64,000 nucleotides of DNA from Thysanoteuthis rhombus (taxonomy: Eukaryota > Mollusca > Cephalopoda > Oegopsida > Thysanoteuthidae), in contig OY735206.1 of assembly GCA_963457665.1 (NCBI GenBank), positions 30,125,551-30,189,550 of the forward strand, written 5' to 3'. The notes under the pieces were generated by a model. That model made no database searches. It was not told the origin of the DNA and saw only the letters and a program-made list of their open reading frames with translations. Made by a program: the position numbers and the translations under genes. Position 1 is the first letter of the stretch. Every line of letters begins with the position of its first letter. Of the stretch, positions 1-12,034 are shown in pieces.

Positions 1-88
1 TGAACAAACGGCTATTTGCACCCACATAATGAACAGTCGATTTATATGAATAATACATTGGAAGAACGAAGAACTTTATCTAGGCATG

Positions 89-760
89 GTGATTTTGCTG
101 CATGACACTACCCGTCCTCGTGTTTCAAATACAGCTTAGTAAACGATCATGGAGCTGGGCAGGGAAGTTCTTCTACTGGCAGCGTATTCTCCAGACCCGT
201 ACTTTTCAGATTATTACTTATTTCGCTCTAAGCCAGTTGTTCTCGTATCTTTTCAAAGCACGGCGCCCTTGGGATTGTATTAATGTATTGGGATTTTATC
301 ACGGAGCCCTAAGCCAGAACATATTGAACAATTGCATTTACGTTCATATGGCTAGGTTACTTTGGTGAAACAAAAAAAAATGATAATCGTTGAATAAACT
401 AGTTTATTTTTATTTGTGCTCTCACTTCAACTTAATAGCTTCATCACTTTACAATTCCATAGATTTAACCTTCAATCAGGGCGTAGAGAATAGTGGGTTA
501 GAAGTCGCTTCCAATCAGTGCATTGAATTACGATTGCCTGGAAGTATTTACGAGTGTCCCGGAGCGCATTTCCTTGTCTTGGTCAACAATTCCAAGTTGA
601 TGATATCGAAAATTTTCTCAAACAATTCACCGTTCTTTCACAGAATAAGCAATTAATGCTGACAGGTGTGGTAAGTTCATAGATAGCAAGGGAAAATTAC
701 TTTCATGATTGAATAACGATGCTAAGAATTTTCAAGAATAGAAGATTTTATCAAAAGCTG
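89..760 (+). pseudogene. mariner transposase relic A (C-terminal catalytic part)
   Basis: Decayed mariner-family DDD transposase, the enzyme that cuts and pastes a TA-targeting DNA transposon. Reading from 89 gives LLHDTTRPRVSN, two adjacent stops (137-142), then MELGREVLL and YSPDPYFSDYYLFRS, ending at a stop at 281. The Asp codons at 104-106 and 209-211 have exactly 34 codons between them, the D34D signature of mariner. The catalytic helix motif, normally HDNARPH, has drifted to HDTTRPR. Positions 571-640 and 690-720 resemble 33400-33460 and 33485-33515 in the second relic of this subfamily, so the C-terminal coding end and 3' flank probably continue to about 760, with unrecognised DNA at 284-470. 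The 5' part lies outside the window or is lost. Dead. Confidence 0.75.
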
Positions 761-877
761 GAATTATTTTTACATCCACCTAATATTTATACCAGGTAGA
801 TATCTCAGATTTTACAATCATAATAGTGTAGGTGAAATTCATTCATATAAAAGTCTCATTTACCAAGTGTAAAATAA

Positions 878-880
<3 letters not shown>

Positions 881-916
<36 letters not shown>
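881..916. repeat. (TA)n microsatellite
   Basis: Pure TA run touching the retroposon copy at 917-1070. Confidence 0.95.
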
Positions 917-919
<3 letters not shown>

Positions 920-1068
920 TCATCCACAGACAGCTATTTTTTGAGACCGATATCCTACATCTGAGCCACGGAACTGGACGGTCAATAAGACTGAATTTAA
1001 CCGATACCGATATATTTATTTACGAATAAGTTCCCCATCCACCAGAGTGCTCTATTCCTATGGAAGAG

Positions 1069-1070
<2 letters not shown>
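917..1070 (-). mobile_element. (TA)n-flanked retroposon, short copy
   Basis: The reverse complement runs from GGAATAGAGCAC through CCGTCCAGTTCC to CTGTCTGTGGATGACAC. It matches 15728-15968 end to end, but lacks the central tRNA-like segment of that copy. It is bounded on both sides by (TA)n. A non-autonomous retroposon with a (TA)n tail is the simplest reading; the clade is unknown. Confidence 0.6.

Positions 1071-1104
<34 letters not shown>
1071..1104. repeat. (TA)n microsatellite
   Basis: Pure TA run on the other side of the 917-1070 retroposon. Confidence 0.95.
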
Positions 1105-1719
<615 letters not shown>

Positions 1720-1757
1720 ACCAGGACTACCTCCTAGCCACATACACGTCTAACAAT

Positions 1758-2174
1758 TTAGTTATAGATTGATTGACCGTTCTTGAATGAAATTTTATAT
1801 TTTATGTATTCTTTCCGCTTGTTGGAAGCAATGTGCAATTGCCCGTTTCCCATTAGCAGCCGACAGCTTTTCCTGATCGGCCAATGGCTTTTGCCAGCGA
1901 CGATCCCAAGAGTTTTCTTTCGGCCATCTTGGATCTCATGAATGAGGAAAATGGATTTCCAATAATTTATGTCTTTTTCCTCCATATGAACATTTATTTG
2001 TACGGTATTACCCCAGCTTAGAGCTACCCCATTTTGGCACAATATTTTCACTGAGATAGAACTACGTACATTATGATAATAATTGTGTTGACACGTGAGA
2101 AAATATGATTCACTATCATACACACTCCTAGATACACCCAAATTTCTTGGAAAAAACGCTACCCACAACTTCAC
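1758..2174 (-). other. unassigned 138-codon open frame
   Basis: Longest low-complexity-free frame in the first 10 kb, starting MKLWVAFFPRNLG and ending at a stop next to the (TA)n array. I recognise no family, signal peptide or membrane segment. Its stop-free length is only a little above chance for this composition, and a transposon remnant is possible. No splice pattern or related copy was seen in the window, so I do not call it a gene. Confidence 0.12.
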
Positions 2175-2387
2175 ATTCTTTTACGTTCATATCACGGTTA
2201 AATAATAGCTTATCAATCTCGTCTCTCAATTTATGAGGCGCTCCTTTTCATCCCAGCCATCCCAACCAATAAGCCTTCCCTGTCTGAAATTCAAAGGCCT
2301 CGCATTCCTTTAATTGCGTTCCTGGCAGTTAAATCAAATGGCACTCATTCTCCCACGTGCTCTTTATTTTCGTGTTTAAATATCAGC

Positions 2388-2392
2388 CTCTC

Positions 2393-2434
<42 letters not shown>

Positions 2435-2437
2435 CTC
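2388..2437. repeat. (CT)n followed by (ATCT)n
   Basis: CT run passing into an ATCT tetranucleotide run. Confidence 0.95.
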
Positions 2438-2639
2438 ACACATACATAGTTTCATCCGAGATTAGCTATTAGAAAACTCCAAAAATCATGATAAAAAGTG
2501 TCATGCTATACGCTAGACAATTTCCCTTTTTTTTTAATTTCGAAGTAAGATATTTTTACGGGATTTCAATGACTTTGTTTTGAAATAGGAAAACAGAATT
2601 TATTTCTTTTGAACCGGGTTCTTCTGACTAACCATCTAG

Positions 2640-2990
2640 GTAACATGTGTACAAGCAGCATTAAAAAGGATAGAAGGCTGAAATTTGAAACACTGACTCC
2701 TTATTGTGTCAAGAAAAAACTTTTTTGACAACCCCTCAATAAGTTTTTAGTGGGGGTTCCAATCAGCAAAGCGAGTTTATACTAAATTCGCCCCTTAATG
2801 TGTTTCACAGTTATTCCTTGAAAATTCGAACTTTTATTTACTGTTCACGACCCCCCAAAAAAGGAGAAATAAGTAATTTATTCATTAATCATCCCTTTCT
2901 CTAATTATTTAATTGATCACCCCCAATACGTCATGCAACCAAAATGCATCAGTCACGTGAAGGTTCCTATTTATTGACTAACCAGAACTA
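2640..2990 (+). mobile_element. dispersed family T, copy 1
   Basis: Shares with the other six copies, in order: AGGGCTGAAATTTGAA-like start, a TTTTTAGTGGGGG tract, a CTAAATT..CCCCTTA segment, TGATCACCCCCAA, a CACGTGA-containing block and a terminal GACTAACCAGA. No coding capacity. The ends in several copies are loosely inverted (TCTGGYTRG), so a non-autonomous DNA transposon is possible. Confidence 0.6.
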
Positions 2991-3047
2991 TGGCTGTTTT
3001 TTGTTGTTTTTTGTGTGTGTGTGTGTGTGTATCAGTCAATCTCTTTA

Positions 3048-3470
3048 CGTTATTACACAGTGGACACTGATTCGTGGAACCCAGACCTACAAATTGAGAA
3101 GCATGCAGCGTGCGCATGAGATAATCATATTCAACCTTACATGGAGTGATCACAAGACACCACAGTACATAAGGAAGAAAACGGGTGTCCGTGACATCAT
3201 AGAAACTATTAAAAAAACTCAAACGGCAATGGGCAGGTCATGTTGCAAGTATGTCACACAACCGATGGACATCACGACTCACAACACGGATCCCCAGAGA
3301 TTACTTGCGAAACTGAGGCTGACAGAACACAAGATGGAGAGATGAACTAGACAAATTCAGGAAATACTGGCTCTGCGACGCCCATGATAGAGAATTGCGG
3401 CAAATCCTAGGGAATGTCTATGTCCAACGACGGACGTTATAAGACTGATGAAGATGATGAAGAAGAGAAG
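3048..3470 (+). mobile_element. RTE-like LINE, 3' end with decayed ORF2 C-terminus
   Basis: Two reading frames joined by a frameshift encode the C-terminal tail of a non-LTR retrotransposon endonuclease/reverse transcriptase. First comes TPQYIRKKTGVRDIIETIKK, then from about 3219 RQWAGHVASMSHNRWTS, and finally RWRDELDKFRKYW, DAHDRE and VYVQRRTL followed by a stop. There are in-frame stops around 3304-3312. After the ORF the sequence becomes ATGAAGATGATGAAG-rich, the trinucleotide tail seen on all copies of this family. The RT core and endonuclease are missing (5' truncation). The RTE clade is inferred from the tail motifs. Confidence 0.8.
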
Positions 3471-5045
3471 AGATTGTATCAACGGGGGAGGACGTAGAGA
3501 GTGGTCAATGCAGGGATATCGATCGAACCTCCGATCAAAAAAAGACTACCTGCCGTTTTTGCTTCCTGGGTGAATTCTCCAATTTGGAGTGTTGGCTTTT
3601 TCCTCTTTGGCTCCTGACGCCGGTCTTCCGTCCCACCAAGGCAAGTTGCAAGGATTCAGGTTCAACTGGTTTTTGTCTAGATTTGATTTTCCGTAGAGGA
3701 GAATTGAATGAGAATCTGTGAAACTATCAATGTCTCCCTGGGCTATAGAATAAACATCCCCTTTTTCTGGTCCTTGAAAGTGCTTTTAACCCGAATTGAA
3801 TTAAACCAAAAATATACACCAGACCCTTTCTCTTTCCTGGGCTTTTTAGATAAATTTCACTTATTTAATAAAAAATCATACGTACAACATATATGCTTGC
3901 AAAATCCGACAGTCATAGTATCACAGCCCCTACTTCTCTAAAATACACTTATTTATATATACTTCATGAGATAATTATACTTATATCAGAGCATACATTT
4001 TTATAGCATTCATGTAAGTATTTATATACGAAATTATTTGTAAGCGCATACGTAAGTACAAATGAGCCTGTGGTCAAATTATAAAAAAAGTATTTATTTT
4101 GCACACAAGTATGTTTTGAACATAATCTTCTCCGTTTTCAAGGCACTTGATCCAGTGGTGAATATTAACCACATAGATCGAATATCTATATGTGAAAATT
4201 TCTGATTAAAATCCAGCTAAAAACTGTATCAGGCAACGGACTTATTGATCCATGCATGAAGTATGCAGTGCCCAGATATTGAAATATCTACTCACCACAA
4301 TGTACCGTAAGATTCTGTTTTGAATAAGTTTTTCCTATTTCCTTTTACCGTTAGTCTAGACTTCCGTTGACATCTTAATGAAAATACAACCCTTTCAGAA
4401 TTATTTGGGATTAAGGAGCATTAAATAGTTTAATTAAAATACTTAGGAAAGTAAAAGAACTGAGCTCAATAGATTTTTCTACTTGCCTGCCTGATGTCGA
4501 CTGACGTCACTGATTTGCTGTGTTAGTAACTAAATACAAATGCAGGCACCGTTTTTTTATATTCCTTACTTGCAAGGAAGCAAAGATGTCAATAATATGA
4601 AATATAAGCTTAGCCTTTGGAGCCCAAGCATATATAATTGTTCGTAAACAAAAAATTCAAAAAGTTAATTAGACAAAGTTGTTTTTTTTATTTGCATAAA
4701 TGAAAAACTTCTGCTTCAATATTGTGTGTATATGATGGGCAGGTGAACAAATGCTATTACGATCAATTCTATTTTTTGTATAAAAAGGTTGAACATCATT
4801 TTAAAATATCTAAACAATATATATATCCACATAGTTCTTTTCTGGGGTAAGCAGTGAGATTTAATTAGGAGTTTAATGAAAGCAAGAATGTTTCCATTTT
4901 GTGCAGAGTTCCAGAGATTCTCCATTGGCTGAGAATCTTGTTATTTCTCGTAACGGTCGCGATTCCTCTGGTCAGTATTGTATGAAAACCTCTGGTCATA
5001 AAGAGCCACCGCTATGTCTCGGCTCCGTTATCTAATTATCTATAG
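3471..5045. other. unassigned AT-rich sequence
   Basis: Only short frames (for example 3708-3941 and 4716-4925) with no recognisable domain. No RNA gene or tandem repeat seen. Confidence 0.5.
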
Positions 5046-5150
5046 GCTTACGTCCAAATCACGTTGGATACACTGGTTCTCGTGCGATCCCCGAATTTGA
5101 CCAACGTCGAGCCTGGTCAATTCTTAGGTGAGTGATCGCTTGGGAATACC
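5046..5150 (+). pseudogene. 5S rRNA-derived sequence 1
   Basis: Follows animal 5S rRNA from near its 5' end (CTTACGTCCAAATCACGTTG) through GGTTCTCGTGCGATC, CCAACGTCGAGCCTGGTCA and GATCGCTTGGGAATACC. The box A region is altered (TTTGACCAAC for the usual GTTAAGCAAC), and the 3' terminal stem (GGTGCTGTAGGC in animals) is not recognisable. A 5S pseudogene or the head of a 5S-derived (SINE3-type) retroposon; not a functional rRNA gene. Confidence 0.75.
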
Positions 5151-5589
5151 ATTTACCATGAGCGAAGATGGAGGAGTTAATGATGCCACTCAAGGTGCTT
5201 TACACCTCTAAGTTTATTTCACATATTGCAATCTGACACAGGAGGAAGTTGTTATAATGAAAGCCTCGGCAGGGACGACTGATGCCGTAGCCAACATAAG
5301 GACACTGAATACCTAGCAAGCAATAGTGTATTCCATATTTGTAAATGTGTATTGGGGTTTATTTGTTTGCTTGTTCCCCATAAAATTGCATATGGACCAC
5401 TTTACGCATGAAAAAATAGGTCCATTAGTTACCACCTTTCCAAGGGATGACATATTTCCAGTGGAAGGGGGGCAAAGGATATATTCGGATGATATCTCAG
5501 TGGCAACCCTTTTACTAGTGAATAATTATACGGTATTTTTGTACAGGAACAAGTTTGGTTTCCATGAAATAATAGTGCTGCACTAACAC
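5151..5589. other. unassigned sequence between 5S-like head and LINE 3' end
   Basis: May include the body of a 5S-headed retroposon. Frame 5326-5586 has no recognised domain. Confidence 0.4.
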
Positions 5590-5870
5590 AGTGTATTAAA
5601 GGAAATACAGGCGTCAAAGGTATCACAAAAAACATTAGAAAACTCAAATGGCAATGAGCTGGCCATGTTGCAAGAATGTCTGGCAACCTCTGGACATCCC
5701 GACTCACAACGTGGAGCTGCAGAGATCAAATGCGAAAATGCAGCAAAAATGAAATGGTGTGACGAACTAAACAAGCTGAGAAAGTATTAGCTGCGCGACG
5801 CTCATGATAGAAAGGTCCAATGAATCTTGGAGTAGGTCTACATCCAACAACAGACAATGAAAGGATGATG
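5590..5870 (+). mobile_element. RTE-like LINE 3' end, left member of the palindrome
   Basis: Same family as 3048-3470: the ATTAGAAAACTCAAATGGCA segment, AGCTGGCCATGTTGCAAGAA, ACTAAACAAGCTGAGAAAGT, CGCTCATGATAGA, then AGGATGATGGTG. Shows the usual order of the ORF2 C-terminal tail with frameshifts. Its 3' side enters the inverted repeat at 5821-6060. Confidence 0.75.
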
Positions 5871-6060
5871 GTGATTATCCTTTATTGACTATGAGGTTTC
5901 AACTTTCAAACTCGTTCGATCTCGGTGAGAAGGACTGATTGATGAAGGCGAGGGAGTTTGAAAGTTGAAACCTCATAGTTGATAAAGGATAATCATCATC
6001 CTCATCATTATCAACGTCTTTTTAGCGTCCGTCGTTGGACAGACCTTCCCCAAGATTCGA
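5821..6060. repeat. long inverted repeat (palindrome) around a LINE 3' junction
   Basis: The left core arm 5864-5913 (ATCCTTTATTGACTATGAGG, then TTTCAACTTTCAAACTC) is repeated inverted at 5954-6004 with only a few mismatches, leaving a loop of about 40 bp (5914-5953). The arms extend outward into LINE 3' ends in opposite orientation: 5821-5863 is sense, 6005-6060 antisense. In total roughly 95-105 bp per arm. Confidence 0.85.
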
Positions 6061-6066
6061 CAGACT
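6004..6066 (-). mobile_element. RTE-like LINE 3' end, right member of the palindrome
   Basis: The GCGTCCGTCGTTGGACAGA and CTTCCCCAAGATTCG segments are the reverse complement of the family's last codons (VQRRTL region), preceded by CATCATCCTCATCATT, the antisense trinucleotide tail. Truncated after about 60 bp. Confidence 0.7.
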
Positions 6067-9000
6067 TCCCTATCTGACCACCTTGCAAAGACAACCATGC
6101 TCATTAGGATTAATGTTTAATCCAGAACGTCATGAAAGCATGGAATTGTATTCTCGAGGCTATCTGAGATCAAAGAAAAATAAAATAGAACACAAATTAG
6201 TGGGAATTGCAGTATTCATCGCGAGAAAAAATGGTGAAAACACTACGAGATAAATATCAAATATATAATGTTCATTTTGTGTAACAGCTAATTATTATTT
6301 TCTACCAAGTCAGGGTGCCAGCAAATGGCACATTCGCTATAACGTTACTCATAAATCCACGAGGGTGCCGTCTCAACTGAAGTCTACTGTGAGTAGTTGG
6401 TTTTCGTTTTACACAAAGCCACAGAGGTTGGGTAACCCTGAGAGGATCTTCTTGATGATCTGCGTATGATGCTTTGTATCTCGGACGTGCTGGGTGCTAT
6501 GGGTGTATAAAAACATAAAAATATTTTAGTGTCTGTGAAAAGCAATAGACAGTTGTAGCCTTTTTGGCACAATGTAGGCAAAGTGGTCCCGACAGTAGAA
6601 ATCAGAGAATTATTAAAAAACTGAATTTGGATTAGGCTCTATTATTAACAGACAATAGTGACAAATCCAAATGCTTTTCTTTTATTAACTGTATTATTTA
6701 TTTAATTTGTTCGCCGTTCGTAACATCGAGGTGTGGAACTTCACAATCTACAATCCTCGGAACCACCTTCACTGGTTATGACAGACACTAAAATATTTTT
6801 GCCTTTTTGTACATCCGTAGCAGACAGCACACCAAAGACACACAGCATCATACACCACTGAATCTTATGGGTTTTAATGTTTTTGCAATTTGCTCCGAGA
6901 TAAGTACTCATAAGACCACTGACTGAGCGAGCAAACGTGTCTATGGCTAGAAGCAAGGAATTTGTCAATACTGACTGTTGGTTTAAGCCAGACTGGATAA
7001 CTGGGGTCACGGAGAGTACCATTAATAGATAAAGAGACTTACAAAGTTTAAAGTGCTCTTCAGGATTTATATGAAACTAGAAAGCAATCACAGAGCTCAT
7101 ATCTCTGTCAATGCCATATACTAACTTGAAATTGGATAGAAATCAGTTCATATATAGCTACGGTGCAGGAGAGTTGACTATGAAAGTTACGATTTTCAAC
7201 AATGATAGTTATGATTCATCGAAAAAGACTCGTGGATTCGATCCTAAATTTAACCAATTCTTCCTTGGCCCATGGATGGCCCACCCTCTCACGAAATTTA
7301 GTAGAAATTTGCTGAGAGCTCGTGTTGGAGATTATGTGTGGACATACACAGAGATATAAGTGAACACATGTACCTCTTCCAACATCGTCAGCAGAATCAT
7401 ATGAACGGACTAGTTCGGCACATTATGAACGGACTGTTTTGATACATCTGGTGAACGTTCTAATTCTTTAAATACTTGATTCGGACATCTTGGTCCTTGT
7501 GAAATTTTCGATACTACCTATCAATATGAAAGTCGTGTACGCAGACTAGTGTGCTTAATTGTATAATTGTCAGCAGTATCCAGTTCTGCTATAACCTAAA
7601 ATGTTTATTGGTAGAGAGCGTGTTGGAATGCGTCCAAAGTTGATATTTATTACAGGTACACTATACCTTATCTAGTACACTTGGAACCAGACACTTTCCG
7701 AAATTAGGATTTTGGAACGGTAATCCAGGTACTGTATATAAAGTAGTCAATTAAGTCGATTTTATATAATTAAAAATCTAATCTAAAATGCTAATCAGAC
7801 CATAACTACAGCAGTGAGGTCGATTTTCTTTAGGACCTCCATGTAGCCTTGCCCGACACTAAGCTAAGATCAGTAAATAACCACACGCCTCGCAGTTAAT
7901 GTAATTGACCATTACTTGTGAAGTAAGTTCGAGCTTAGCTGGGAGCTCCATATATTTAGCCTGGTGCTAAACTACGCTAGGTTTGATAAACACCATGACG
8001 TAGCGAAATCTGGTTCATTCGAAACTTGGGGATGGGGTGAGAACGTTTCGATATTTTTCCATGTCTTCTAGAGTATTTTCTTAGTTCAGACAAATAGAGA
8101 CTACGTTAATTTTTTTTTAGGGAAAATCGTGTTCCAGGATCTTCCGAGAATATTTTGCCCGTTAAACTAATTCAGCAGAAAAAAACAGTTATGTTACAAA
8201 TCGAGCTCAAAAAAAAAAATCCTTGATAAATATATACAGATATCACCTTTTGAAGACATAATGGTTGGAGCTGGAAGATGTTTTTTTTTTTTAATCTCTT
8301 CTTATTATGAGTCTAATATAAACGATATGATTACTTTGAGCACAAAATCAGCTTTAGGTATCGGCTACACGGCCAGTCTCTCAGGACGACAAGTGCTAGT
8401 GATACCTGTATCTGATACAGAAGCACTTTCTAAATACAAATGGGGAAATGGACAAATTAAACAGAATAAAAACAGCCAAAATAAGAATATTCTCTACCGT
8501 GGAGTCAATTTTCTCTAAAATATCTGACATTTTCTGTCGTAAAACAAAGGGAAACAATTTTCAAAGGAATATCTTATGACCGATGACAAGCTTAATCTAG
8601 CTTAGCAAGTTCGGTAAGATAGAGAGCTCACAATAATATACCTCAGAGATTATCGAAGAAGAGATTATCCAGGCACCAGGAACCCTAGGTCTGGTCATAA
8701 TTGAACCCTTCAGTAGGTTACCAACAAGCATGGTGGCTTTGCAATCATTATCAAAATAATCTCAACATTAAACATTGCCGTAATTGACACAGGAAATCGA
8801 GATGTCGATAAATCATGTTGCCAGCAACTTCTTATTTATCTAGCTAACAATATTTGCCATTGGGTTCATCGATTCGAAAGTAATTAAACCCATTTATGAG
8901 AGTTTGAACAGCGTCCATCAGGTTGGTTCAGAGTTTGTATTATGATTTATTGTCTGTAGGGGTATGGTCTTTTGGCTTAACATCTCTGCAAGAGATTTAA

Positions 9001-9444
9001 TATCGAACGGGTAGGGCTTCCACTAACAATGCGTTGCAAATGTCAACAAAACTAAACAATGATCTCATTTATGTAAGGAACGTTTTATTAGGTTTGCATT
9101 AAACTCCATTATTGATATCCTGGCATATTAATGTAAACGAGATTTTTCAAAACTTCACCTCACCAAGTAGGACTTTTATGTGGAAGTCCATGGCATACTT
9201 CTTTTTAAAGATCCATTTAGATCACTGGTTGTAACACAATAAAATAGGACAGATTCCATTTGATTGTCACTGTGAATGTATATAGTCAAGAAAGCTATAC
9301 AGGGGAAAGAATATTATCCGACAATATCTGATTTAATGACAATATTGGGAAAATTATTATTCTCTCTTTTATACTTTATTTCCGGGACACGTTTCGATGT
9401 TTATCGTCCTTCCCATAACGGGATATCTGATTTTAAATGGGATC

Positions 9445-9451
<7 letters not shown>
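6067..9451. other. unassigned AT-rich sequence
   Basis: Many short frames without domains. About 7890-7985 resembles the TGTGCCAGAYTAWGCT SINE seen elsewhere (GGTGCTAAACTACGCTAGG). Small A and T homopolymers occur, for example 8281-8293. No RNA gene found. Confidence 0.45.

Positions 9452-9520
<69 letters not shown>
9452..9520. repeat. (TA)n microsatellite
   Basis: 69 bp of uninterrupted TA. Confidence 0.95.
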
Positions 9521-9524
<4 letters not shown>

Positions 9525-10859
9525 AATGTAAACTGAAAATAGGTAAAAAATATTGTGAAAGTTGTTTGTTTGATTTTGGCATGAATGGAGAAAAACTGTC
9601 TCGGTGATAAAAGTCATTTTTTTATCGGTGCGTCGTTTAAAATAGTATCACTCCTCCATCAAATAACTGAAACGAACTTGCTTGTACAGTTCACAGCGCG
9701 GGATACTTTCTGCGATCCGAATATACGATTAAAATATTAATGCAAACAAAGGCTAGCAAGTTCACCCTTGTAACAAAGCTACTTGTAAACGATGGGGGTT
9801 AACTTTTCTAACGAATATGAAAAACTGTCTCTCAATCAAAACCCAACATCCTACTATATCCTACTCAAGAACTACACTACACATCCCAGCAGAATTTTCT
9901 ATGTGTACTAATTGGACCCCAGACATGATTTTAGCCGGTCAGCTTTTGAGAATCACCCCTTACAAAGCAATAGATCTGCATTCACGCTCACCCCGATAAT
10001 AATGGTATGATTTCAAACTACCTATGCATCTAATACTATAAATCCGATCCCTTTATTTGTATATGACCTCTTAGTAGCCGAAAGGTATTGAATAAAAGTC
10101 ACCCTTTGAAAAAACAGTTTTGATTTCTCATTAGAACCAAAGGCTCCATGTAGGCCTTAACTGAAAACTAGCCCGTTGGTCAGATTTCAACAGTAGATAT
10201 AATTCGGTGTGGGCTGTCTACTTAAAGTTACTTTTTACAATTTTTAGTGGGCATACCACACAGTATAAGTTTCCAAGTAAGATGGGAAACCACATGAGAT
10301 CTATGGACGGTATAAATTAAATTGATTGAGACTCAAAAAAGACAGGTTGTCTGGTTACATGCTTGTGAAAAGTGGGGCAACCAACCAGTGGCAGACGATC
10401 GGGTTGATGGCTAGAGACATCCCTCAATTTCGACTGGGGCTGCAGAGCTACCCCTTGAATATTGATGATCATAATGAATGTTGCACCTTAAAGCTCACAC
10501 TAGCTTTTTCAACATTACGTAATGTCGGGCGCCAGCTTTAGCCACTCTTGGAAAAATATTGGTCCGCAGCCCCTGATGGGCGTACAAAGGTTTTCTGCTC
10601 CTGTTACACACTAACGGGCATTATAGACTAGAGGAAATTGTGTGCCCCTTCACACCGATGCCTGGGGTCACTGTTCCCTCTAGTCCCCTCTTGCCACGGC
10701 GAGGCAGCCAACACACATCACTTAAAGACTTTTAAGCGATTATAGAAAGACGATTTCAACATACTTTGAACACTACTCTGGGACCTGATGCTTCACTTAC
10801 GATTATCATGTGTACAACAGGTCCAGCTGATGGCTACTACTGATATCATGAGTGACGGA
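9521..10859. other. unassigned sequence
   Basis: No recognised gene. A slightly GC-richer patch at 10540-10720 has no assigned identity. Confidence 0.45.
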
Positions 10860-11150
10860 CTCGATAGGAGGAGAGAAGTTAAGTAGTGTAATGATAGTGT
10901 AGGGAGAGAAAGAAGAGAAAAGAAAGTTAGGTAGTATGATAATAGGGCATGAAGGGAGAGGACAGAAAATCAAGTTGGATAGTTTGATAAGAAGGTTGGA
11001 AAAAATAATGTAAGGCTGTTTTATTAAAAGTTAGGAAGGCAGAGGGGAGAAAAAGTTGAGTAGTTTAATTCGAGGTTAGGAAGATAAGGGCAGAAAAGAA
11101 AGTTGGGTGATCAAATAAAAGGGTAGGAAAGGAGAGAGATGGATGGCTGC
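10860..11150. repeat. degenerate purine-rich tandem repeat, ~48 bp unit
   Basis: Repeated pattern of GGGAGAGRAAAGAAA followed by AGTTAGGTAGTATGAT-like endings (variants GTTGGATAGTTTGAT, GTTGAGTAGTTTAAT, GTTGGGTGATCAAAT). About five to six diverged units. Confidence 0.7.
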
Positions 11151-11301
11151 CACAGACGCCGTACGCGTGACAGACACGGCTTGTATCATATATATCACTG
11201 AGTTGATTATATTCGAGTGGATGACAATGACTTTCATAATTAAAACCGTTTCCGTACTTTTATCTTAGAGATGAAACCAAAAGAACTTTTTCGTAATTTT
11301 C

Positions 11302-11987
11302 TCATAGAAATTGGGTTGGGAAAGATTTAACTCCCGTGAAAAACACACATAGATATGTTTGATTTTCTACGTTAATTTCAGAAAAGAAATTCGTTGCAAT
11401 GGAAGAATGCCTCGCTTCAAATGTTTGGTCGGAGATATTTTCTATAAACAAAGTAATTATCTTTGAGTGGAAACGTCCATTATAACAGACAGAGAAACAG
11501 ACAAAAAAATGCTGCTCATTAGTACAGTAGATACTTGCTTTCGGTAGCATGCTCTTTTGAGTAAAAGGTCCGGTTCTTAAATGGACCCACTTAATTGTAT
11601 CTTGTAGCTTTCTGACATTATCCATAAATGAACTCGAAACATTTGAAATACCGGGGCTTACATGTTTGACGTGAAACAATCCTCCTTTCATAAACACATT
11701 TTGGGTAAGTATCGTATAACTTGTGATGAGTACGTAGATTCTTTTATAAACTACGGTTTTATCGAATTTCTGCTCGGGATTTCTCATGAAAAGCAATTCA
11801 CAATTTATGTGGGTGGCATGATCTTTTTGGTAATAACATCAGTTCTTCAACGGACCATTTATTCTAGACGCTAGGCACGAATGCAGTTCGAGCAGCTGTT
11901 CTTACGTTCTGAGCAAACATGTAGGGTTCCTGGCTTGAAATTTCTGAGAGGTCAATTTTTAATCATTGCTCCTCTCTCTCTCTCTCT

Positions 11988-12034
<47 letters not shown>

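Noticed and set aside
11302..11796. 164-codon minus-strand frame without low complexity
   Set aside because: Overlaps a dispersed repeat with diverged copies nearby that do not keep the frame.
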